Positions 41,650-53,105 are shown, counted from the stretch's first letter. The stretch: 64,000 nt of DNA from Leptobrachium leishanense (GCA_009667805.1 CM019066.1:1054001-1118000), one strand, 5' to 3'. Notes: generated by a model not told the origin, from the sequence alone. A program made the numbers and translations.

Positions 41650-42277
41650 TCACATACATATCTTCCAGCACAAAAACAATGTGATGTGGGCAAAAAAAAA
41701 AGTGAAAACCATGACCTAATATTGTTGTATCTTCCAATTGTCCTCACAAAAGGCGAATGAGTTGAAAGTTGTTAGTTCGACATAAAAAGTTACAAAAAAA
41801 AGAAAGATACATGGCTGCTCAGACTTCTGTAGTTGCCATTGAGATACACACTAAGATTTAAGAAAAACACACACAAAAGACAACAATCCTTTACAAGACG
41901 CGCCGACCACCCACGGGGGGAAAATAAGCGGATACATTTAATGCAGTTCTCTATAAACACGTCATCGGCACAAGTAGAGGTATGAGATAGTGACCAAAGA
42001 CGACTATACAGTGACAGAGCCTGCACATTAATGCAAGGTATATAGGACAGGTGTGTGACTTTAATATATGGATAGAAATATAAAGAGAGAAAGGCAGACT
42101 GGCCGCCGGACCCTCCGCACCTCTTGTTTAGTCATCTCAGATTTGTTTGTCATTTTTGAAGCATTACTTCCTCGTCTTTTGTTACATGTTGAACATGTTC
42201 GTTCTATATATGTGATGATAAGGATAATAATACGTTTTTCTCTATAGGTATCTCCAACTTGAGTCACCAAGATCCTA
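41650..42277. other. Unclassified DNA
   Basis: Nothing supported. Confidence 0.3.
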
Positions 42278-42459
42278 CAGGGTTATTCAGAAAGAGGTGA
42301 AAAGTAGGAGAATGGCTGGAGAATGGAAAATTCTAGGTCAAAATAGCCGATTTGGAAAGTGAGATGAAAGGGAGAATTTTTCTGGTTTGGCTATTTTGAC
42401 CTAGAATTTTCCATTCTCCAGTCATTCTCCTGCTTTTCACCTCCCTCTGTATAACCCTG
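42278..42459. mobile_element. Palindromic short MITE, TSD CTA
   Basis: 182 bp with CAGGGTTATTCAGAAAGAGG / CCTCCCTCTGTATAACCCTG ends and CTA on both sides (42,275-42,277; 42,460-42,462). Almost the whole element is one imperfect inverted repeat (GGAGAATGGAAAATTCTAGG / CCTAGAATTTTCCATTCTCC). The ends match the 0.8-kb CAGGGTTATTC MITEs but the inside does not. Confidence 0.92.
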
Positions 42460-42561
42460 CTAGTGTTTCACTGATCGGAGCCATATTATTGATAAAAGAA
42501 ATGCAATAGATTAGAGAATGCATTAGATAAACCATGCACTTGCTTTATGAGGTCAGAATAA

Positions 42562-42988
42562 GGCTAGGGTCAAACGAACGCATTATTCGCAGCGACCGTC
42601 AAAAAGTGCGGCCGAACGCATTGACGTATTTTTTCAGGGAATGCGCGAAAACGGTCAGACGACACGCATTTTTCTGCGTGATTTTTTACGGATCGGCAAT
42701 AAAACACTTTTTGCGTCTGGACGTTATGTAGGCTGGACATGTGCAGCGTCTGACGTCTCCTAATCACACACACACGCCGCTATGCCGCCGCAGCGCACTC
42801 TGTACGTCAGTACTAGCGGTTCCACTTTCTCAAAAAAATGCGTTCGTTTTCCACTTGCGTTGCGCGGCCGGACCTTCGTGCGGCCGTACTTCGTATATTG
42901 GCCGTCATTGCCCGCCATCTGCTGCTAATGCGGCCGTGATTAAGTGCGCCAGAACGCACGTTAAAAATGCGCTAGTCTGACCCCAGCC
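42562..42988. mobile_element. Harbinger-like MITE, TSD TAA
   Basis: 427 bp, GGCTAGGGTCAAACGAACGC ... CTGACCCCAGCC, TAA on both sides. Confidence 0.92.
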
Positions 42989-43085
42989 TAAAATGCCTCC
43001 ATTAAAATACATACACCCAGTATACAAGTACAGACATGCACTGCCATTATTATAGATTTAGTGTTGGCAGAAGCTAACGCTCTTT

Positions 43086-43852
43086 CAGAGTTATTCAAAG
43101 AGAATCGAAAAGTCACCGCACGTTCAGTGACTTTTCATTCTCTTCAATTCGGTGCAATTTAGCGATCCCATTTCGGCGACCCTGCGGTGTATTCAGCAAG
43201 CACCACAGGGCCGTCATAGTGCAGGGAAAAGCTGCCGAAAACCCACCAAAAACTCACCGCATAACCCGGCGAATGCACACCGAAACCTGCAAAAACATCT
43301 GGATTAACCCTGCTGAACACGCCGGAGAAACCCGAGCAGGAGCCGATCAGAGCACAGAGCAGCCGCCGGAAAAAGCCGACACGCAGACGAACGCTTGAAT
43401 GCTTGAAAAGTGAAACGCTGTTTGCAAAGAAACTACAGAACGAAAATGTTTGAAATTTATATATAAGATCCAATAAATGATAATAAAAAGGGCGGTTACA
43501 AAAAAAAGAAAAAACTTTAAAAAAAATTTATTTAAAAAAAAAAAAAAAATAGGATTTTTTTTCCCCAAATAAATCCCGAAAAATGCTTAAAAGATACTAA
43601 AAAATCTATAAATAGACTTTTTACTGCAGGATATTATAATAAACGGTTTATTAGATATTGGATTAAAATGGAAATATTTTTTACATTGAAGCCTATGGGA
43701 TTCGCCTGAATAAACCTGTCGAATGAAGCAACCGAATGGCGGGGCATTTCGGCAACTTTTCACTGCTGGTTTTTGTTCTCTGAACAGATGAAGCATTGTT
43801 TCTCTATGGGGGTTTCACTGCCCTCGAACAGGCACCGTATGTGCAGGCAATT
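43086..43852. mobile_element. CAGGGTTATTC MITE, right end lost
   Basis: Starts CAGAGTTATTCAAAGAGA with the GTCACCG hairpin and follows the family to GTGCAGGCAATTC, where homology stops about 100 bp before the expected right end. Confidence 0.85.
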
Positions 43853-43901
43853 CTCATGAATTTGTTCAGCATTGTTTGCAGTAGCTTTGCTTGCCGTTGT
43901 T

Positions 43902-44640
43902 GGGCCCTATTACATTCTTCACGCAAAAACGCACGGTAAATGCGTGAATTTTTGCACGATGCATTAAACGTTAACACACGTAAATCAACGCTGGTATTAC
44001 AATCCTCGTGTATTTTATCATCCGTCAAAAAATAACGCATGTAAAACGGATGTGCAAAAACGCATGCGCAGCAACGTGCACGCAGAAATCAGTGCGCGGA
44101 CTGTTTTTTTCACGCGATTCAGCCAATCAGAATTAAGAACCACAATTGTCTCACGTTAAATTTTTGCGCCTGTCAAAGTCAATCTGCGCATATATGCTGC
44201 ATCAATAAAAAAAACACGCACAACTTCTCCATTTTATTGGTTTGGGTATGTGTAGAATGTGTAACTATACTTTGCTGCGTATTTTTTTTGGGCTGGTGTA
44301 TTTGGTTTCGGCCAGGTTGATAGAATTTGCCTTTAACACCAGCTTTTAGGAGTTGCTAAAATTATGCGCGCAAAGGCTGTGCGTTACAAACTGCGCATAG
44401 ATTGTAATACCATCCGCGTACCAGCGCACAAACGCATTTGCGCTCACAATGATAAGTATAGGATGCGCAACGTACAGTAAGCTCACGCAGCGTTCGCACA
44501 GGTTCACACACAGTAGACGATTACGTGCGTTTGTTGCGCTGACATTGTAATACGACGTTCAGCGCAAAGAGTTTTGCCTCTCACGTTAATGCGTTTTTGC
44601 GCGGGCGCAAATGTTTGAGTGAAGATTGTAATAGGGCCCC
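43902..44640. mobile_element. CpG-rich TIR element, GGGCCCTATTAC family
   Basis: 739 bp, GGGCCCTATTACATTCTTCA ... AAGATTGTAATAGGGCCC. Nearly the same as 9,237-9,929 throughout, including CAGCCAATCAGAATTAAGAA. Left and right flanks do not give a clear duplication. Confidence 0.85.
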
Positions 44641-45111
44641 TTGACTTTTGCTGCTCTGGTTAGCTGAAGTTCACTGTAGTTCCAAGAGCAGTATATTTTA
44701 CCCTTGTTTGCAGCTACAGTGAATTTCAGCCACATGCCGGTGCCTGGTGGATAACACCTTTACCAGGCATCTCGTCTCAAACTCTGGAGCCCTAGCTCAG
44801 GGGTCAGCAAACCTGGCTCCCTGATGTTTTGGGAACTACATTTCCCATGTGGCTTAGTCAGCCTGATGAGCTGAGCATCTTGGGAGATGTCGTTCCCAAA
44901 ACATCAGGGAGCCAAGTTTGCTGACCCCTGCACTAGATGGTTCTGTACTGCAACTCCCATGATTCTCTGGCCATTTTATGCATTCAAATAATTTTGGGAA
45001 TTGTAGGAGACAACCCCTTGGGGGCCAGAGTTTGAGATCCCTGTCCTACACGTTTGGATGGTAGACAAGATATTTTATATACATTGCTCCCCAAGATCTG
45101 GAAATTATTTC
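44641..45111. other. Host DNA holding a hAT MITE
   Basis: Apart from the MITE at 44,798-44,930 there is no recognisable feature; the 8 bases ATTATTTC at 45,104-45,111 are the target duplication of the next element. Confidence 0.4.
44798..44930. mobile_element. hAT-like MITE (CAGGGGTCAGCAAAC)
   Basis: 133 bp; near-perfect inverted ends CAGGGGTCAGCAAACCTGGC / CCAAGTTTGCTGACCCCTG; flanks CCCTAGCT and CACTAGAT, an 8-bp duplication with two mismatches. Confidence 0.88.
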
Positions 45112-46380
45112 TAGACTTGTGTACCGATTTTTTTTTCGGTTTGATCCGGTTCAGTTCGTTCGGATTTTGTAAATTTTCGTTTCGGCTCATTTCGGCCGAT
45201 TTCCGTTTCGGTTCGGTTCATTTCGGTTCGTTTTTCGTATCGACTATTTTTTCCTGATTTCGGAAATTTTCGTGTTTTTTGGAACGTCTCTTCTCGTTTC
45301 AAAGTGTCTATTCGTTTTGACGTAAACTAATGGTTTTTCGGATCCAATATTTCTGTCGATACGATAATTCTGCCGATACGATAATTCTGCCATTGAGATT
45401 TCTCATGTTTTACAAGAAGGATACATTGAGATTTCTCATGTTTTACAAGAAGGATACATTGAGATTTCTCATGTTTTACAAGAAGGATACATTGAGATTT
45501 CTCTAGTTTCCCGGGAAGGATACATTGAGATTTCTCTGGTTTTACAGGAAGGATACATTGAGATTTCCCTGGTTTCCTGGGAAGGATACATTGAGATTTC
45601 TCTGGTTTTCCAGGAAGGATACATTGAGATTTCTCATGTTTTACAAGAAGGATACATTGAGATTTCTCTGGTTTCCTCGGAAGGATACATTGAGATTTCT
45701 CTGGTTTTCCCGGGAAGGATACATTGAGATTTCTCTGGTTTCCTGGGAAGGATACATTGAGATTTCTCTGGTTTTCCAGGAAGGATACATTGAGATTTCT
45801 CTGGTTTTACAAGAAGGATACATTGAGATTTCTCATGTTTTACAAGAAGGATACATTGAGATTTCTTATGTTTTACAAGAAGGATACATTGAGATTTCTC
45901 TGGTTTCCCGGGAAGGATACATTGAGATTTCTCTTGTTTTCCAGGAAGGATACATTGAGATTTCTCATGTTTTACAAGAAGGATACATTGAGATTTCTTA
46001 TGTTTTACAAGAAGGATACATTGAGATTTCTCTGGTTTCCCGGGAAGGATACATTGAGATTTCTCTGGTTTTCCAGGAAGGATACATTGAGATGGGAATG
46101 ATACAAAATTACAGAATCAGCGATATAACCGAAAAATACGATGTCCGAAATTACTGAAATGGAACCGAAATCAGGAATGGAGCCGAAATCACGAATGGAA
46201 CGAAAATTCATTTCGATTTTACACATTTCTAGTCCATTTCCGAAAAGTTTTCGTTTCAGCTCGGAAATTTGTTCGGATCTGCCATTTTCGGATCCGAAAA
46301 TTTTCGGAAAATCGTCCGAATCCGAATGCACGAATCAGGAGATTTCGGGAAAATTCCGAAATCCGAAACGCACATCCCTA
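45112..46380. mobile_element. hAT-like element carrying a 33-bp minisatellite
   Basis: Inverted ends TAGACTTGTGTACCGATTTT and CCGAAACGCACATCCCTA, with an exact 8-bp duplication ATTATTTC on both sides (45,104-45,111; 46,381-46,388). Subterminal regions are rich in TTTCGG (left) and CCGAAA (right), long imperfect inverted repeats. The centre, 45,391-46,093, is a 33-bp array. No transposase. The 8-bp TSD and TAGGGATG-type end support hAT. Confidence 0.85.
45391..46093 (+). repeat. 33-bp minisatellite derived from the LINE/SINE tail, about 21 units
   Basis: Units such as GGATACATTGAGATTTCTC followed by (T/A)(G/T)GTTT(T)(C/A)C(C/A)(A/G)G(G/A)AA repeat exactly every 33 bp (45,419; 45,452; 45,485; 45,518; 45,551; 45,584 ...). 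The word GGAAGGATACATTGAGATTT is the conserved 3' tail of the LINE/SINE family (e.g. 1,340-1,370). Two main unit types (CATGTTTTACAAG and TGGTTTCCCGGG) alternate in blocks. Because 33 is divisible by 3, long spurious ORFs run through it. Confidence 0.95.
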
Positions 46381-46388
46381 ATTATTTC

Positions 46389-46654
46389 ATGGTTTCCCCA
46401 CAGTTAGGAATGCTGAAACTGGCTGTGTAGGTTTATATGTGGATGGAATTTCTTGTTTGATACTTTTAATAAAAGGTGTTTTAGAAGAAAGGATATTGAT
46501 ACATGATTTCCAAAGAGCATATGTTGGCTCAGAGCATGATTAGGGAGATTATTTTCATCTAATTAGCCTGATATCAATAATGCCCACAAGCTGAAAGAAA
46601 AAAAAGAGGTAACATAGTAATATTATATCAGTAACAATACAACAAATTCATACA
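46389..46654. other. Unclassified DNA
   Basis: Nothing recognised. Confidence 0.3.
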
Positions 46655-46806
46655 ACACACCAAAAAAATGTAACAAAGCGTTACATGCTGAGAATTCTAA
46701 AAAGTATCTTTATTAAATATAACTAGAAAAGACACAAAAACACACTAAACAGAGTAAAATAGAATTCTCAGCATTAAACTTTTTGTACCATTTTTTTGGT
46801 GTGTTA
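46655..46806. mobile_element. Palindromic MITE (AACACACCAAAAAAATG)
   Basis: Arms ACACACCAAAAAAATGTAAC...GCTGAGAATTCT and AGAATTCTCAGC...CATTTTTTTGGTGTGT pair over about 45 bp with a roughly 60-bp loop. Flanking duplication unclear. Confidence 0.8.
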
Positions 46807-48300
46807 TAGGAGTTTGGTCTAATTTGGGTTTAATCCCGCTATATATATGTGAATTCTTTGGTCGCTTGTTTGTTGTTTCCTCTTTTGAAGCGTTTAACAA
46901 TAAAACGAGCAGATATCTTATTAGGGAAAGGTCCAGTTTTACATACAGTATGGCTTATTAAGTGGGAATTAAAGTACATTACACACCCTTGTATATATAT
47001 ATATATATATATATATAGTGAGAAACAAGGGGGGTGTTTGTGAGGGTCCTGAGAACGAGCAACAGCACAGTGGCCTGCTCTACGGTGGGGCCGCTCAGGT
47101 CTCACAAACAAGGTTTTAGCTTGCTTGTGCCATTACAGGGATGAATTTTCCATATGCAAATCAGCCTGCTCTCACCCAGAAAGGGTGGCCAGTGCTGATT
47201 GCCAAGGACGTCATCCCTGCACGAGAGGTGCAGCAACCCCCGACGATCGTTTCAGCCTTATTGGGCCTCGTCAGGAGGGTATAGCTGACACCCCTCTAGG
47301 CACATCAAGCAAGGGGTCCACGTCTGGATGACCCTTTACAATTACAGTGAAAAACAAGGGGGGTGTTTGTGAGGGTCCTGAGAACATATACTGTATATAT
47401 GTATATGTCCACCAGACAAAAAACAGTGATTCTCCGGAGTTGAGTGACCTACAAAAAATTCAAAGCATTGTGTGTCCTGTGCACCCTGTATGCAAGTGCT
47501 CCCATACTTTTTCCGTTTTTGGTCCTAATAGAGGTTTTCAGATTTAAAGAACACATTTGTTTCTTGTGAAAAGATAGACAATTATAGTCAAAAATCTAAA
47601 AGTTGGTGTTATCCAGGATTTGATTTAAAATAATATATATATCGTATTAAATATCATATGTTGTTCCACAGTAATTAAAGTGTGATAATAACCATCACTT
47701 ATTTGGTTTGCAAGAAAAAAAGGTATCATCTGCGCTCGTTTCTATGCCATTCCATGTGCAACAAAACACAGAGGTTTGCTTGAATGGCCATTGAAGCGTA
47801 AGCTCACTCGCCACATCACAGCACCTCTTAGTAGAGCGAGTACCTAACCAATGTAACCAAATGCCGCTCCTCTGAGCAGGGACGGTGCCAGATTATTTTG
47901 CGCTCTAGGCAAGACCAGCTACGACCAGCTGTTGAAATGAGGGGTGAACACACACTGTGCACCTGGACAGACGCACTCTGCATGGGGGCCGCACGCGGTC
48001 GTTCGGTGCCCATATAACCCCTCTGCTGGTCGGGCCCAGAATCGGTCTGTGGATCTTTCTATCAAAAACAAAAACCTGGAAAAAGGAAGAGCAGCTAAAA
48101 CGACGAACTGGTGTTACAACAAAATATACAAAATAAACCTCTAATTGTGTTTTGTTTCACAGGGAATTGTGTGGAAACGAGCACAGATGACACCTTTTTT
48201 TCTTTTCTGGTTTGGTTCGACCATGTGTTTGGTCTATTTATGCACTGGGGTTTGAAAAAAGACCTACCTATAATACAGAGACCGACTAGTACATACTTTA
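46807..48300. other. Unclassified DNA with local duplications
   Basis: Includes a TA microsatellite (46,993-47,016), a duplicated 44-bp segment (47,021; 47,349), and a segment at 48,127-48,150 (CCTCTAATTGTGTTTTGTTTCAC) shared with 58,690 and 59,110. No gene supported. Confidence 0.45.
47017..47392. repeat. Direct repeat of about 44 bp flanking 285 bp
   Basis: AACAAGGGGGGTGTTTGTGA followed by GGGTCCTGAGAAC occurs at 47,024 and 47,352. Between them is a GCTGAAACGATCGTCGG-type motif (minus strand). Could be a local duplication or the ends of an unknown insertion. Confidence 0.75.
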
Positions 48301-48721
48301 GGCTGGTGGGGGTCAGACGAACGCATTTTTCGCGTCGTCCGTGAAAAAGTGCGTTCGAACGAATGGACGGATTTTTTCACGGAATACGTGATAGCGGTCA
48401 TACGATGCGCATTTACGTCCGTGATTTTGTACGGATCATCAATAAAACCCTTTTTGCGTCTGGACGTTATGTTGGCCGGACGTGTGCAGCGTCTGACGTC
48501 TCCTAATCACGCACACACGCCGCTATGCCGCCGCAGCGCACTCTGTACGTCCGTACTAGCGGTATCACGTTCTCGAAAAAATGCGTTTGTTTGCCACTTG
48601 CGTTGCGCAGCCGCACTTTTGTGAGGCCGTACTTCGTATATTGCCCGTCATTTGCTGCTACTACGGCCGTGATAAAGTGCGGCTGCACGCGCGTTTGCAC
48701 TGCGTTCGTCTGACCCCAGCC
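48301..48721. mobile_element. Harbinger-like MITE, flanks TTA/TAA
   Basis: 421 bp, GGCTGGTGGGGGTCAGACGA ... GTCTGACCCCAGCC. Otherwise close to 57,912 (inverted). Confidence 0.88.
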
Positions 48722-49293
48722 TAAGCAGAAAATAATAATGGATCCATCAAGGATTCCCCAAAACTGGTATTGTGACCATAAGAAGGTGGCATACAGTGTA
48801 TTATCTGATGTGATGCTGTGGCCTGAAATGACTGAACGTGGTTATGGCTTAATGTGACATCCATGTGAGTAATGATAGTTTAATGGCTGTACAAGGAAGA
48901 AAATAAAACCTATTTCTCATATTTACGTTCAATTTTACTATTGCTGGAACCATTGTTATTCCACGTGATGGATTTGCTTAAGCACCAGTAGTGATGACCT
49001 CACACTTAACTATTTGGCAAATGTAGACCACAATAACAGAGTAACCTCTTGCAAGTTGTGTATTGAAAGTCCCTTTTTAATAAACACACCTCAGAATAGC
49101 AGAATATTTTATGTCTTTCCCTTTTTTTCAGTCATCTTTTATGAACTTTATTCTGAAAAAGGGATTTATGGAGGAACGTCCACTCTCACTACGTTCCTTC
49201 CACTCTGAAGTGCGCTCATCTGACCCTGGCCTTAGCTGGTAAGTAAAGTGATATTTTGGGCCAAGAGGAAGAAATCCACAGATTCTTCTTTTA
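48722..49293. other. Unclassified DNA with a MITE end fragment
   Basis: At about 49,170-49,232, AACGTCCACTCTCACTACGT ... CTCATCTGACCCTGGCC is the right end of a short Harbinger-like MITE (cf. 28,860-28,913) without its left part. Confidence 0.6.
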
Positions 49294-49740
49294 GGCTGCT
49301 GTCAGACGAGCGTAGTGTTCACGTCCGTGATTGCGCCTAAAAGTACGTCCGTGATAGCATGAAAGAAAGTCCATTGGAGCCTGACACATGAAGTACGTCC
49401 GCACTGAACTGCGGACGCACAACGGCCGCGGCAAACGGACGCAGGTTAGGCAAGAACGTAATACTGCTAGAACGGACGTGCGGAGTGCGCTGCGTCCACA
49501 ACGTCTGCATAGCTTTGTGTGTGAGTGATGGAGCGAGGTCAGACGGACTGCATTTATACGTCCAGCATTTTTGACGGACAGAATGTTTTTTCATTGTAAT
49601 TTATTTTCCCTCCTACATCCGTTAAAAATAACTTCAGTGAAAAAACGGACTGTGTGACCACTACTGCGTCATCCGTACTGACGATGTCCGTACTGCACGG
49701 ACGTACAGTCCGTAGAAATCACGCTCGTCTGACCCCAGCC
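49294..49740. mobile_element. Harbinger-like MITE, subfamily 2, TSD TTA
   Basis: 447 bp, GGCTGCTGTCAGACGAGCGT ... CGTCTGACCCCAGCC, TTA both sides. Almost base-for-base the same as 55,277-55,724, so both moved recently. Confidence 0.92.
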
Positions 49741-49851
49741 TTAGGTGGGAATAATGCTTCTGCGAAGAATTCCGGCTCAGGCGCCCTGGTGTTAAGTGCT
49801 TTCGCAAAATCACTTAAAACTTTACAATTACTAAAAAAATGATTTACTTAC

Positions 49852-50076
49852 CGCTGATCCTGCGGTGCAGTGGGTGGCACGATCCCACGCCTCTTCATTC
49901 GAAATGCCTAAGAGTGCTACAAATAATTCCCAGTGTCTTTCCGCAGCTTCGGCAAGATCCTGCTTCTGTCCAGGAGTCTTAGGTGTTCCAGAAATCGATA
50001 CCAGCGGGTGCAACCGTTGGTACTGCCAGTATTGATCAGTGCTCCCCAAAAGGATGATATGAGCCGCTAATACCAC
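49852..50076 (-). other. Candidate coding exon with strong splice donor (weak call)
   Basis: An open minus-strand frame encodes QKQDLAEAAERHWELFVALL followed by GISNEEAWDRATHCTAGSA. It ends exactly at a consensus donor G|GTAAGTA (intron GT at 49,851-49,850). Codon choice looks protein-like, but I recognise no family and the acceptor side is ambiguous. It could equally be a piece of an unrecognised retroelement. Confidence 0.25.
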
Positions 50077-50219
50077 AGCTTGGTATTACTAGAGGCGGTA
50101 ACAGGAACTCACTAAGAGTTATTGTGTTGGTGCCCCTCTGTTACGGTCTACGGTGGAATAGCTAGATATAAACCATGTAAACTAATGAACAGTCCGTCCT
50201 ATTTGCATCCACAGACTAT

Positions 50220-50978
50220 CAGGGTTATTCAAAGAGAATCGAAAAGTCACCGCACGTTCGTTGACTTTTCGTTCTCTTCAATTCGGTGCGATTTGGCGAT
50301 CCTATTTCGGTGACCCTGCGGTGTATTCAGCAAGCACCACAGGGCCGTCGTAGTGCAGGGAAAAGCCGCCACAAACCCGCTGAACACTCACCGCAAAACC
50401 CGGCGACCGCACACCGAAGCCTGCAAAAACATCTGGATTAAGCCCTCCGAACACGGCGTAGAAACCCGAGCAGCCACCGATCACAGTGCAGAGCAGCCGC
50501 CGGAAAAAGCCGACACCGTAGACGAATGGAGAGAACAAAGAAAAACAAACGGAATTTTTTTTTACCAAACAAATTCCGAAAAATGCCTAAAAGATCCTAA
50601 AAAATCTATAAATAAAGAGACTTTTTATTGCAGAATAAAATAATAAACGGTTTATTAGATATTGAATTAAAACGGGAATATTTTTAACATTGAAGCCTAT
50701 GGGATTCGTCTGAATAAACCTGTCGAATTAAACCACTGAACAGCTGGGCAATTCGGCAACTTTTCACTGCTGGTTTTTGTTCTCTGAATAGACGAAGCAT
50801 TGCTTCTCTATGGGATTTCACTGCCCTCAAACAGGCACAGTATGTGCAGGCAATTCGCCAGGATTTGGCGAACTGCCTGTTCTCTGAATAGCCGAATGGC
50901 CAGGAAAGGTAACCGTACGCTGAATTTCAGTGTTCGGTTACCTTTCGGCCACAATTTGGATCTCTTTGAATAACCCTG
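50220..50978. mobile_element. CAGGGTTATTC MITE, TSD TAT
   Basis: 759 bp with TAT on both sides (50,217-50,219; 50,979-50,981). Hairpins at both ends; internal deletion relative to 38,004. Confidence 0.92.
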
Positions 50979-50981
50979 TAT

Positions 50982-51469
50982 GCTGCAGTACATACAAGCT
51001 ACTACATTCAGTATATTGGCTTGTAATTAGCATACTGTCATTTTATACCAGCCAATCTCTACTTTGTTTCTATCAAGCCGTTTCACCATTCCATTCATAA
51101 TGGCCAGGTGTCATGGTGGCATGGGGGGGGGGGAACCAACAAGATGATACTAGAAAGTAATGGAACAGTGTGAATAAGAAAAAGGTGTTTTCTCACTTAG
51201 ATTTGTAGAGACATAGAGATATGAATAGAGGTGGGCAATTCATAGATTACTCATTGTTTTCTTTGACATTATTTTGCTACTACATTCTTTGTGGAAGAAG
51301 CAACATAAAAATAAATATGTGTACAGTAAATACAATCAGGATTAGACCAAGACTCATCTATGCTGGTGACTGGTGATCCCCTATTGACATTACTGCGTGA
51401 CAGTCCCATGATTCCAAAACAAGATAGGTCCTTCTTATAAATAAAGTCTCCAGCAGAGATAAGCGCTAA
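50982..51469. other. Unclassified DNA
   Basis: Nothing recognised; short poly-G at about 51,124. Confidence 0.3.
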
Positions 51470-51921
51470 GGCTAATGTCAGACGAACGCAGTCTGAGCGC
51501 ACTCTGCGTGCATAACGGACGGACGTACTTACGAAAGATACTATAGACACCACACGGTCCGTTTTTATTAATGGATGTAGAAAAAAAAAGGGAAATATGG
51601 GAATCAAAATTAATTAAAATTAAATGACAGGTACAGTCAGCCAGACCAAAAAACATCTAAGCGTCAACGTGATGGACGTCGCAAATGCGCTGCATCCGAC
51701 GTCACATCATCACACACACAGGCCGCTACACAGACATGGCACACTCTGGGCGTCTGTCGTAGCGTTTTTACGTCGTGGCCTAAATGGCGTCCGTTGCCAC
51801 CTGCGTGCACACTTCATTGCGCATGTACTTTGTGTTACTTAGTCTCTATTGATCATGCTACAACAGACGTTAAACTGTGCGGCGACACAGACGTGATGAC
51901 TGCGTTCGTCTGACCCTAGCC
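51470..51921. mobile_element. Harbinger-like MITE, diverged subfamily
   Basis: 452 bp, GGCTAATGTCAGACGAACGC ... CGTCTGACCCTAGCC, flanks TAA/TAC. Pairs with 7,060-7,524. Confidence 0.8.
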
Positions 51922-52074
51922 TACATGTTTCTCGAGAGTCACCAAACACCAGAGGTTATAGAAATACAGAGTTATTTAAAGGGTTATTTAGGGCTGCTGT
52001 AGCAGCATTAAGCCAAACGACCGTGGTCAACAGTTTATAATATGTTGATAGGCTTTGGGGGGTATCGTGTAATA

Positions 52075-52211
52075 CAGGGATGTCCAAACTCCGGCCCACC
52101 AGATGTCCCTGAACTACAACTCCCATGCTTCTCCATCCATCTAATGCAGTCAGAGAATTCTGGGAGTTGTAGTTCAGGAACATCTGGAAGCCCGGAGTTT
52201 GGACATCCCTG
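52075..52211. mobile_element. hAT-like MITE (CAGGGATGTCCAAAC), 8-bp TSD
   Basis: 137 bp, ends CAGGGATGTCCAAACTCCGG / CCGGAGTTTGGACATCCCTG; flanks GTGTAATA and GTTTAATA (one mismatch). Internal ACTACAACTCCCA / TGGGAGTTGTAGT. Confidence 0.93.
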
Positions 52212-52690
52212 GTTTAATAGAAACATCACTGGCATAAAATCTAGGGGGGGGGATCTGCAACTTTGTCAATGACTACATGGACATACTTCAAGAAGGGCTG
52301 AACAGTTGAGCATGACCAAACATGGAGACGGCTCACCCCTTAGGCACCTCACCTCCATAATGTATTTAGGTTTTGTGCTGCCCTAGGCCTGACTAAACTC
52401 GTGCACCCCCTAATTTAAATTTGACGCACCCCTTCCTGTCAAGGCCACACCTCTTCCTGGTTAATCCCCACCCTTCCTCTTTAAGCTCCACCTTTTCCTC
52501 TTAGAGCTCCGCCTTTTCCTCTCTTTATATTAAAAGTGGATACCAAGTGCCTACTTGTATATTTTGTATACCATTTCAAATGTATCTATTGAGATAAATA
52601 AAATTATGAAATGTTTAAATTCAAGCATTTTTACAAAGAACAGCCACGCATGTCAAGTATACTGGATCACAGCCGCTCTAATTGGTTGAA
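52212..52690. other. Unclassified DNA
   Basis: Contains a CCCTAGGCCTG-type fragment near 52,380 that also occurs near 53,990; no gene. Confidence 0.35.
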
Positions 52691-53105
52691 CAATAAAATC
52701 CACAGAAACTTGCACTGCATATGAGCGTATCACAGAGCTGCACAGCAATAAAACCCCCAGAAATGTGCAGTGTGTATGAGCATATCAGAGCTGCACAGCA
52801 ATAAAACCCACAGTAATGTGCAGTGTGTATGAGCGTATCCCAGAGCTCCAGGGCAATAAAACTCACAGTAATATGCAGTGTGTATCACAGAATCCACAGC
52901 AATAAAACTCCCAGCAATGCAATGTTTGGTGTGTGTCAGCGTATCAGAATCCACAGCAATAAAACTCCCAGCAATGCAATGTGCGGTGTGTATGAGTGCA
53001 TCAGAATCCACTGCAATAAAACTCCCAGCAATGCAATGTGCGGTGTGTATGAGTGTATCAGAATTCACTGCAATAAAACTCCCAGCAAACCGAGTGTATA
53101 TGAGC
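52691..53105. repeat. About 57-62 bp tandem repeat, seven units
   Basis: Unit: CAGCAATAAAACTCCCAGCAATGCAATGTG followed by CGGTGTGTATGAGTG and ATCAGAATCCA. Left units are more diverged (CACAGAGCTGCACAGC), right units nearly the same, as in an array expanding at one side. Spurious ORFs on both strands. Confidence 0.93.

Noticed and set aside
45525..46157. 210-residue repeat protein (GYIEISLVLQE units)
   Set aside because: The 33-bp minisatellite keeps all frames open; two overlapping frames give different proteins and no start context or codon bias supports either.
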